DNA of 24,050 bases. Source: Endothia cerciana. Its lineage: Eukaryota; Ascomycota; Sordariomycetes; Diaporthales; Cryphonectriaceae. The stretch covers positions 1-24,050 of the forward strand of contig JALRMH010000110.1 of assembly GCA_026119935.1 (NCBI GenBank), given 5' to 3'. Shown piece after piece: positions 11,477 through 18,242 of this stretch. Numbering within the stretch: position 1 is the first letter of the stretch; each line of letters begins with the position of its first letter. Made by a program: the position numbers and the translations under genes. The notes beneath the pieces were generated by a model. The model saw nothing but the letters and a program-made list of their open reading frames with translations. It was not told where the DNA came from and did not search any database.

Positions 11477-11933
11477 TATAATAAGCACTATAGTAATCTA
11501 AAAATCTTTAAGTACTAATTAGGTTTATACTAATAAGAGCAGTGTCGAATATAAGCTTTAAATATAGAAATATAGCTAAGTAGTCTATACAAGTGTTTAC
11601 TGCCTTTAGAGCTTCTAAATATAAGTGTACTTAGAACTTAAATTAACAACTAAAGAGCTATATATAAGATCTATCTAATAGAAATGAATATGTCCTTATA
11701 TATCTAGCTCTTTAGTCCTGTTAGTAGTATTAGTTGTTAGATCACTTAGATCACCTAGGTGATCTAACTAATCCAGATTACTATAGATCAGCTACTAATC
11801 CATCCTAATCCTGCAACTTTAACCCTTGCTTATATAAGCTGTAGTTCCTAGGGTGTTGAACCCTTCCCTTGTTTTTCGGATAGTTGTCCCTAGTGCCCTA
11901 GTTTGTAACCTGCATGTTGGATAGGTTATAATA
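11477..11933 (-). repeat. 5' LTR of the chromovirus (457 bp)
   Basis: Direct repeat of 3999-4455, same length, with differences mostly C/T and G/A. In element direction it begins TATTATAACC (TG mutated to TA) and ends GCTTATTATA. It contains a perfect 20-bp palindrome, TAGATCACCTAGGTGATCTA, at 11747-11766. The sequence just inside it (minus strand TTTTAACAACTCTTGTTTAG) should be the primer-binding site but does not start TGG, so a tRNA primer cannot be named. Its outer edge (11933) joins module A1. Confidence 0.92.
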
Positions 11934-12258
11934 CTTAATAAGACAGCTGCTAGCAGCGCCCCTCCTGTATACCTTTAGCAGCATATATTCCAGGCTTTTA
12001 AGATAGATAAGGACGACTAGGAGACCTGCACATTTAATAGAGAGAATACTAAGCGCTGTTGCAAGGATATTATCAGCAAGGCCTAGGTCTTATCTAGCTA
12101 AGTTAAGTAGGGTAAGGGCAAAGAGCGTGCAGCTGAGCGCGACTAGGAAGACGATAGTAAGGACGACATCAAGTCTGCGCAGAGTAATAAGACGAGCACT
12201 ATTAAGCTAGACGATATTATTAAGCCTGCCTTTGCGTTCAAATAGCACTAGGCAATAA
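11934..12258 (+). pseudogene. Module A1: coding remnant, unknown function, 5' end cut by the LTR
   Basis: A forward frame (codons from 11934) with only TAG/TAA stops starts directly at the LTR edge, so the gene probably began further upstream and was split by the insertion. It reads AASSAPPVYL*QHIFQAFK, then a charged part KGKERAAERD*EDDSKDD (about 12115-12165), and ends KPAFAFK*H*AI. The frame ends at a consensus splice donor GTGAGT at 12259, beyond which the sequence turns pyrimidine-rich. Joining 12258 to 12569 keeps the frame with module A2 (1 + 2 bases). I do not recognise the protein. Locally it is rich in C and G compared with the surroundings. Confidence 0.5.
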
Positions 12259-12304
12259 GTGAGTTCTATAGCCCTCTTTTATTTCTTCTTATTCCTTTTT
12301 TATT

Positions 12305-12393
12305 TCTTTTTTTTAAAGTTCTAGACTTAATTATACTTAGAAATTATAAGGTTATTTTTAGCCTTAATCGAGTCTAGAAGCTCTAAAAAAGAG
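12305..12393. repeat. Inverted-repeat element h1 (introner/MITE-like), between A1 and A2
   Basis: TTCTAGACTTAATT (12319-12332) is mirrored by AATCGAGTCTAGAA (12366-12379). The arms extend outwards through a T-run on the left and an A-run on the right (tctttttt... against ...aaaaaaga). The stem of about 28 bp closes on a loop of about 30 bp. It lies within the candidate intron 12259-12568, which has GTGAGT at its start and ACTAAC followed by TGCAG at its end. Confidence 0.65.
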
Positions 12394-12568
12394 AGAGAAC
12401 AACATCCCCTTTTAAAAAATAGAGGAAAACAGGAATGATTCTACTAAAGTAGCTAGGCCTTCGCCTTAGCTTACTTATTATAAAGAGAGGGCAAAGGCAG
12501 AGGTAGAGGCAGAGTAAAGAAGAGACTAGCTATAAAAGGCGTTTTCTATACTAACTAAATGCCTGCAG

Positions 12569-12927
12569 ATGTATATACTATATACTAGCGCTTTAAGTTG
12601 CTCTTTTTATTTTATATTTTTGCTAATAATTGCAATCTTAGTAAGACTTTTATTATAAGTGCTGTTATAATACTCTGCGTTATTATTATTACTACTAACT
12701 TTATTAATAAAGAGGCACTCGTCTGCTACTCTAGTATTTACTTTACTATAAAAGACCTGCTTAACTAGATAGCCTTTAAGCTTATTAAGCCCTTTTAAAA
12801 GAAGTTGGATATATATATCTATACTACTAGCACTAGTGTTTATATAATAAACGCTACTATCCTGCATATTAATAAAGAGTAGTATAAAGAGCTTGAAAAG
12901 TGTATCTAAGTGCTAGCTAGCTTATAA
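12569..12927 (+). pseudogene. Module A2: coding remnant, unknown function
   Basis: The forward frame reads VYTIY*RFKLLFLFYIFANN from 12571 and continues to LEKCI*VLASL* at about 12927, with TAG/TAA stops only. The 5' boundary was set at the acceptor TGCAG (12564-12568), preceded by a branch-point-like ACTAAC at 12550-12555; an in-frame ATG at 12559 would be the start if this were a separate gene. The 3' boundary is weak: a GTATAT lies at 12928 but does not fit module B in phase. The stretch 12432-12560 also has an open, charged reading (about PSPQLTYYKERAKAEVEAE) in another frame, so the exon layout here is provisional. No family was recognised. Confidence 0.4.
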
Positions 12928-12944
12928 GTATATTTTCTTAGCCT

Positions 12945-13028
12945 GCTAGACTTAATTATACCTAGAAACACTCTCTCTCTTTCCTCCTCGCCTTCTTTTT
13001 CTTTTTCAGCTTAATTGATTCTAACAGC
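12945..13028. repeat. Inverted-repeat element h2, between A2 and B
   Basis: GCTAGACTTAATT (12945-12957) is mirrored by AATTGATTCTAACAGC (13013-13028), around a C/T-rich loop. A long pyrimidine tract and AAACAG (13066-13071) follow, which together with CTAAC at 13021 look like the 3' end of an intron. The left motif TAGACTTAATTATACCTAGAAA is the best-preserved version of the shared motif. Confidence 0.65.
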
Positions 13029-13071
13029 GCTAATTTTCCCTTCCCCCCCCTCTTTTTTTTTTTTTAAACAG

Positions 13072-14962
13072 CCTGCAAGCTCTTTATCTGTTCTTATAGC
13101 ATGCTGCAGGCCTAGTTTATATTGAAGAACCTGCGCTTTACCTTTGACGACCCGGATAACCTAGATAACCTAGAGGACGAGATCTGCCTATACCCTACTA
13201 TCAGCAGGAAAGAGGTCGCTGTGTCTGATCTGAGCAGCTACTTCTGTAATAAAATCACTAGCATCTAGCAGGGTATTGAAAAAGAGGAGGAGAGAGAGGT
13301 TGCAAAGAACAATAACAGCCTAGTCTATAATACTAATAGCCTATAGAATAATATAGACCTGACTAAGGAGCTAAAAGAAGAGCTAGTAGAGAAGGAGGTA
13401 GATAATATATTAGGGTCGAGCCCTTCTCTTGCACCTGTCGTGTTTAAAAAAGCCCCCTCTAGTCTTAACCTCTAGGCCTAGCAGGCAGGTAGCTATAATA
13501 TAATAGATAACCTACTACCTATAGCTTTGAAGAATATTTTTTCTAGGTCCTTTAAAGATACTAAAGTTAGCCTAGTTTATACTGCTATTAAAAGTAAGTT
13601 TATAGCTACTTTAAATAAAGTAGGCTTGCAGGTCTTTATAAATTATATAATTAAATATAGCTTTTTATCCTGCTTTTATCTTTAGAACTATACAGCCTAG
13701 CCTGTCTTTAATATAATATTCTTAAATAAAGCTTATATTACGCGTTATACTATATCTCGCTTTTATTAAAGCATCCTCTTTATTAAAAAGCATAATATTA
13801 TATACTTATCTGCTATACCTGCGCTTAATAACCTTACTAATATAGCTAGGTTTTGTAATATAGCTAATAATATATTTAGCCTTAGTGAGATTTTTTATAT
13901 AGCAAGTAGGGAGCAGGCCTTATAAATTATTTATAACCCGGCTTATAACCTCTTTGCATTGCTAGATAAAGAGCCTGATATTATCTAGCAGGACTTTATT
14001 AAGAAGCAGAAGGTTGTGCTCTAAGCGTTCTAGAAATAATATAAAAAGGACCTAGGCAGGAATAAGTTTTAGTCGATCTTGTCCTACTACGCCTTTTTCC
14101 TCTAGAGCTCTAAGTCTACCTAGCTGCGCAGCTAGGAGGCTGAGATAGTATTCTAGGTAGCTTAGACAAAGCGCACTATATCAACGCCCCTTATACTCCC
14201 CGACAGCTCTACCAGCTTCCCTGTGACTAAGATCCCCCCCTACTGCATCTAGACGCTAAAGGTAGAGATGAACGAGGATAATAAGCAAATACTGCAAGCT
14301 ACTACAGATATATTGCTGCAGACTCTATATACGCGGAAGGGCAAGACGCTTAAGAAGTCGCTTTTATAGAGCATAACTATCTATCAGGTGCTGAAGAAGC
14401 TGACAGGGTCTCTAAATATACATTATCACCGCCTGTTATCCCTTATGCTGCTAGACTTCCTTATGCACAAGCTTCTGTTTGACAAGCGCTGTGTGAAGCA
14501 GGACCCTATTACTAGTATGTAGATAGAGGATGTCTAAGCTGCTATCAGGCTCGACCTTAAAACTACTACCTACCTCCTGAATATAGCCTAAGGTTTGCTA
14601 AAAGAAGGCTTAGACTAGGAGGTCTAAAAGGTTATAATGCTTAGTATATCTATTCTTATAAAGGACTCCTGCAAGATTAATAAGAGGACTTAAGCTAGCT
14701 ATAATAAACAGGCTGCTAATATACCTTGCTTTAGCATTATATATATTATATAGTTAGCTAAGATAGATAAAAGCAGTATAAAGTATATTTATATAGCTAT
14801 TTATAATTCTTATAACCTGCTTTAAAACGACTATACTAGTAATGCTTACTTTTACTTAGTTTACTCTTTGCTCTTTTTCTATGCTGTTAATAAATATATA
14901 AAGAATAAGTTTGAGATTAGTAGCTATATAGTTGTCTTTATAGATAAGCAGTTCTTATAGGA
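13072..14962 (+). pseudogene. Module B: long coding remnant (about 630 codons), unknown function
   Basis: One frame without any TGA stays open, apart from TAG/TAA, from the acceptor AAACAG (13066-13071) to a donor GTAAGT at 14963. Readable parts are FTFDDPDNLDNLEDEICLYP (about 13135-13195), SRKEVAVSDLSSYFCNKI (about 13205-13260), an acidic stretch (EKEEEREVAKNNN, about 13275-13315), LTKELKEELVEKEVDNILG (about 13362-13418), MNEDNKQILQATTDILLQ (about 14268-14325) and RLLSLMLLDFLMHKLLFDKR (about 14430-14490). The composition (Lys, Glu, Asn, Leu, few Gly) suggests a soluble helical protein. I recognise no family or catalytic motif. G+C is higher at 14050-14560 than at 13500-13900, so RIP damage is uneven. 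It could be a transposon protein or a captured host gene. Confidence 0.5.
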
Positions 14963-15038
14963 GTAAGTCTCCTACTCTAACCTACTGCCCTCCTCTCTTT
15001 TTATTTCCCTCTTTTTTTTTCTTCTTTTTTTACTAGTG

Positions 15039-15100
15039 TTAGATTCAATTACATCTAAAAAAGGCTAGGATATACTATTTTTAGATATAATCAAGTCTAG
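15039..15100. repeat. Inverted-repeat element h3, between B and C
   Basis: TTAGATTCAATTACATCTAAAAA (15039-15061) is mirrored by TTTTTAGATATAATCAAGTCTA (15078-15099), a stem of about 22 bp with a few transition mismatches and a loop of about 16 bp. A T/C-rich run lies on the left and an A18-like run on the right. Confidence 0.7.
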
Positions 15101-15173
15101 CTATACTAAAAAAAAAAAAAAAAAATTATAAAAAAATATTAAAAAAAAGGCAGCCTATTTTCATCTTAGCTTA

Positions 15174-15267
15174 GCTAGACTCAATTGTGTCTAAAAACCC
15201 CTCCCTCTGCTAGCAGCTGCTTTCTCTTTTAAGATATCTGCACTTTAAGGGTATAATTAAGTCTAAC
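15174..15267. repeat. Inverted-repeat element h4, between B and C
   Basis: GCTAGACTCAATTGTGTCTAAAAA (15174-15197) is mirrored by GGGTATAATTAAGTCTAAC (15249-15267). Both h3 and h4 lie inside the candidate intron 14963-15339, which has GTAAGT at its start and TACTAAT ... CTAG at its end. Confidence 0.65.
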
Positions 15268-15339
15268 AAGCTAAAAAAACCTAATTAAAAAAAAAGAGAA
15301 AAAAAAAGAAGAGCTACATATATACTAATATATCTCTAG

Positions 15340-16719
15340 TCGCTTATATACTTTAATGTATAAGGTTAGGCTGAAGGTTATTAATTATAATACTAGGATA
15401 ATATATTTAAAGCGTATATCTGCTTAAAAGCAGTTCACTAACCTTTAAAAGGATATTAACATTATTATCTTATCTTTTAGCTTATAGATTATTAGCCTCA
15501 ACTTTTATACCTGCTGCTAGCGCAGTATCTATCTGTTGTACTACTAGAATTATAACTATATAATTCAAGCGTTTTACTAAATTATCTATATAGGCTAGAA
15601 GAAGCTAATAGACTAGGTTCTAATTAAAGTTAACAATACTTATAATAATATTCAAGAGCTCAGAATTATAGTAAAGTAGGTAGCACAGCTATTAACAGAG
15701 AGTTCTATCCTGCACTAGATAAATAATAATATATAAAAAGTTATTACCTTTAAGTTTATCTAATACTAGTTAAGCTAGTTATTCAACTAATATATATAGA
15801 TTAAGAACTTGCTAGCCTATATTAAAGAATATAACCTAGCTTATTATATTAAGTCTAGCTAGTACTACTTTATTATCACTAGCCTTTTTATTCTGCTTTA
15901 TAATCTAGATGCTAATAATAAAAAGGATATAGACCTAGCTAACAAGCGAATTACAATGCTATTACAAAATCTATTATTACTAGTCGTCTTTTAAGAGATA
16001 TATAGCATCAACTATAATAACATTAACTAGGATATTATAGTCACAGCTATTAAGGCTATCTGCAAAAGTATAGAGAAGGATTACAGCTTTATAACTAAGA
16101 TACGTAATATACTAGACCTAGTTAGCTAGGCAGCAGTACGCTCTATATATATACAAGCACTTATAGCGTTTACTAATATATAGCTAGCAAGTGCTCTAGT
16201 AAGAGTAAGTAATTCCTGCAGATAGAAAGCGAAGGACGTAGCTATAGTTTTTAATACTCTAGAGGAGTTGCTTATACCTACCCTAGCCTTAGAGGAGTTG
16301 CCTGCCCTTGTGCTAGAGGACTTATTAGAGGGCCTATCAGCATTATTAGACGACCTGTCGGATAAGGATGTAAGCGTAGTCGAGACGCTTAAGTCCGAGC
16401 ACGAGCAGGCGTTAGTGTATAAGGAAGGGGCCGAGCAGGCTAAGGAGGAGGCCGAGGAGGAGGCTGAAGGGGAGGCTGAGCAGAAGGCTGAGATAGACGT
16501 AGACAAGGGGGTGCAGGCGTCCGCACCTGCTCCTACGCCTACCTGCTGCTTAGGTCGTGCCTAGGCTAAGGTAAACTATAACTAGAGTCTTGACGAAATC
16601 TCAGCCCTTGTCCTTTAAGGCTGCAAGCGAAAGGGATCTGCTCAGAACAGCACCGGATTAGCTAGCACCTTGCTTGCTAAGAAGGCTAGAAAAGCTAGAA
16701 AGGCTAGGAAGGCTAAGAA
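15340..16719 (+). pseudogene. Module C: coding remnant (460 codons) with acidic and basic C-terminal tracts
   Basis: One forward frame without TGA runs from the acceptor CTCTAG (15334-15339), preceded by a perfect TACTAAT branch-point sequence, to 16719. An internal ATG lies at 15356. The N-terminal two thirds are rich in Ile, Asn, Gln and Leu and heavily mutated (e.g. INNNIQKVITFKFI, about 15720-15760). From about 16265 the frame is intact for 99 codons and G+C-rich: LEELPALVLEDLLEGLSALL, then a coiled, acidic stretch EQAKEEAEEEAEGEAEQKAE (about 16434-16495) and ASAPAPTPT. The end is basic, LAKKARKARKARKAKK (about 16672-16719), like a nuclear localisation or nucleic-acid-binding tail. The apparent TGA stop at 16721 lies inside a consensus donor GTGAGT (16720), so the frame may be spliced on to the ubiquitin module. 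No family recognised. Confidence 0.5.
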
Positions 16720-16724
16720 GTGAG

Positions 16725-17120
16725 TAGGCAGGGCAGGTAGCGCTCTAGCCGACCTTTTTTTCTTCTCTGCTGTCTTTTGCTCTTCTTATATTATTTATCT
16801 TTTTCAAAGCTCTATTAAGGCTTAATTATAATATAGTCAGGTAGAGGTCCTCTTATATTAGCACCTTCTATATAAGGCATTTATTATACTGCTTATTCTA
16901 ATAATTAATAATAGATAGATTTTAAGCTAAAGCCCTTTTATATTTTATAGCCTTATAGAAGATATATATGTTTATTAGGCTTAACTTTTACTCTCTTTAA
17001 CCTTTTTATAAAATTTCTGTTAATTAGTAAAGACTAGATTTAATTAAGCTAGAAAAAAAAAAAAAAAAGCGCGGTTAGCACTTTATAAGTATAATTAAAT
17101 CCACTTACTATAGAAAGCAG
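16725..17120 (+). other. Spacer or candidate intron between module C and the ubiquitin module
   Basis: No coding frame is seen. The stretch starts with GTGAGT (16720), contains a single motif copy (GGCTTAATTATAATATAG, about 16829) and the inverted repeat h5, and ends near AAAGCAG (17114-17120). Splicing 16719 to 17121 would keep phase (2 + 1 bases) with the ubiquitin frame. At about 400 nt it would be long for an ascomycete intron, as expected if repeat elements were inserted. Confidence 0.35.
17034..17104. repeat. Inverted-repeat element h5, upstream of the ubiquitin module
   Basis: CTAGATTTAATTAAGCTAGAAAA (17034-17056) is mirrored by TATAAGTATAATTAAATCCA (17085-17104), with an A-run and AGCGCGGTTAGCAC in the loop. 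The motif is the same as in h1-h4. Confidence 0.6.
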
Positions 17121-17538
17121 AAAGCGCTATCTCCTTATATAAGCAGCGCAGCTGTAAAGCAAGCCTATCTCTCTTAAGGTCGAAGCTATAGATAACCCTT
17201 AGACTAATAGCGCTTTATCTTCGCTAGCAAGCAGTATAAGGACGGCTGCGCTATCGATAACGTTAAGGCTAAGATCTAGGATATAGCAGATAATATTAAG
17301 CCTAGCCAGCGCCTTATCTTCGCTAGCAAGCAGTGTAAGGACAGCTGCGCTACTAACAACACTAAAGCTAAGATCTAAGATATAGCAGATAATATTAAGC
17401 CTAGCTAGCGCCTTATCTTTGCTAGCAAGTAGTGTAAAGACAGCTGCACCCTCTCTGACTATAATATCTAGAAGGAGGCTACTCACTAGAGAAGAGTTGA
17501 GGTATAAGAAGAGATCACTTGTAAAAGCGTTTTTGAAG
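17121..17538 (+). pseudogene. Ubiquitin-like pseudogene with internal 33-residue tandem duplication
   Basis: Reads as ubiquitin with RIP stops. The first part, L*SKPISLKVEA-IDN (17152-17196), matches ubiquitin residues 8-25 (LTGKTITLEVE...IDN). A deletion and frame change at about 17197 follow, then PLD**RFIFASKQYKDGC (from 17196), matching residues 37-54 with Lys48 kept. Next comes IDNVKAKI*DIADNIKPSQR, residues 23-42, so the chain jumps back from residue 54/55 to 22/23. This 99-bp unit (17211-17309) repeats at 17310-17408, and a third copy from 17409 continues normally into SCTLSDYNI*KEATH (residues 54-68). The C-terminal LRGG is not seen; the chain goes on as RRVEV*EEITCKSVFEG to a possible donor GTAATT at 17539. 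In cells ubiquitin is conjugated to proteins; this version could not fold as one ubiquitin. Identification is strong, gene limits weak. Confidence 0.8.
17211..17430 (+). repeat. 99-bp tandem repeat (33 codons) within the ubiquitin module
   Basis: CGCTTTATCTTCGCTAGCAA at 17211 recurs as CGCCTTATCTTCGCTAGCAA at 17310 and CGCCTTATCTTTGCTAGCAA at 17409, spacing exactly 99 bp each time. The copies differ by few, mainly transition, changes. The period is a multiple of three, so the duplication keeps the frame. Confidence 0.9.
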
Positions 17539-17640
17539 GTAATTAAATCTAAAAGGTTAAAAAAAAAAAAAAAGAAGGAGCAAGATAGTATTTACTTTAT
17601 AAAGATAATTAAGTTTAAAAGGTTAAAAAAAGGAAACAAC
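17539..17640. repeat. Two direct copies of the shared motif (h6), downstream of the ubiquitin module
   Basis: AATTAAATCTAAAAGGTTAA (17541-17560) and AATTAAGTTTAAAAGGTTAA (17607-17626) are direct repeats, both followed by A-runs. They contain the reverse complement of the TAGAYTTAATT core found in h1-h5. Confidence 0.55.
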
Positions 17641-17659
17641 ATAGCTATTTCCTGCTAAA

Positions 17660-18060
17660 CCTATATATATAATAAACCTCTGCTATAACTAATAACTATT
17701 TTAGTTTACTTTATTTATTAATAAGTAAAAGATGCTTAGTTCTTTTTATTTTAAAGCTTTATACTAAAGGAGTAAAAGCTTCTTTATTTATATCTATTGC
17801 TAGATTTACCCTTTTTAAAGAGCTAAGAAGGTTTAATTATAAAACAGCTTAATATACTTTTTTAAATAAGATTTAACTAATAGAGCTTGATTCTAGCTAT
17901 TTAATGCTTTATTAATAATATATCTTTTATATCAACCCTTCTTTACATCTTCTTTATTATTTCTTATTTATAAGCAAAGCTTCAGTATAATTTATTCACT
18001 TTGCTAACTTATCTCTTTACTATTTATATAGATTCGCTATATTTATTAGACTTATAGTAG
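17660..18060. other. AT-rich stretch with no recognised feature
   Basis: Very AT-rich sequence in which I find no convincing frame on either strand, no RNA gene and no clear repeat. It is probably heavily RIP-mutated intergenic or transposon sequence. Confidence 0.4.
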
Positions 18061-18063
18061 CTG

Positions 18064-18213
18064 AATAACAGCAGGCTAATTATAAGCAGTAACAGCGCTG
18101 CTATAAGTGCTAATAAAAAGTATAAGCATAGGAGGAATATTAAGTTTAATAAAGCCTTGCTTAGACTAATCTTACTTATTAAGCCTTTCTCTACTAAAGC
18201 AAAAAGATATATA
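18064..18213 (+). pseudogene. Short coding-like remnant upstream of module D
   Basis: A stop-free forward frame reads NSRLIISSNSAAISANKKYK, then HRRNIKFNKALLRLILLIKP. It is basic and Ser/Asn-rich and in a different frame from module D, so it could be an upstream exon, a frame-shifted part of D, or chance. No family recognised. Confidence 0.25.
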
Positions 18214-18242
18214 TAATTATAAAAAGCAGGTTCTAATCTAGC

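Larger units (their letters stand above)
3999..11933 (-). mobile_element. Ty3/Gypsy chromovirus LTR retrotransposon, near full length, RIP-degraded, with a nested solo LTR
   Basis: Two direct 457-bp LTRs (3999-4455 and 11477-11933) bound an internal region whose gag-pol lies on the minus strand, so 11477-11933 is the 5' LTR and 4456 starts the polypurine tract. Domain order in element direction is gag, CCHC knuckle, protease, RT, RNase H, integrase, chromodomain; RT before integrase plus a chromodomain defines a chromovirus. Length is about 7.9 kb including an inserted solo LTR at 8198-8654. Every domain has RIP stops, so the copy is dead. The flanking 5-mers (ataag on the left, cttaa on the right) do not match; ataag recurs four bases beyond the right LTR edge, so the target duplication is unresolved. 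A related truncated copy lies at 21962-23533. Confidence 0.93.

Noticed and set aside
12569..12700. piggyBac-like transposase start (VYTIY.RFKLLF...IFA)
   Set aside because: The similarity is short and the following WWPTS-type block and catalytic Asp residues could not be found.
12607..12867. Open frame of 86 codons on the minus strand
   Set aside because: Antisense shadow of module A2, which has the better coding signal.
16126..16506. Ser/Ala-rich open frame of 126 codons on the minus strand
   Set aside because: Mirror of the Glu/Ala-rich coding strand of module C; low-complexity shadow.
17199..17486. Repetitive open frame of 95 codons on the minus strand
   Set aside because: Its repeats are the antisense of the 99-bp ubiquitin units, and only the plus strand matches ubiquitin.
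17419..17658. Lys-rich open frame of 79 codons on the plus strand
   Set aside because: Its first part is an off-frame reading of the ubiquitin module and its Lys-rich end is the A-rich h6 repeats.
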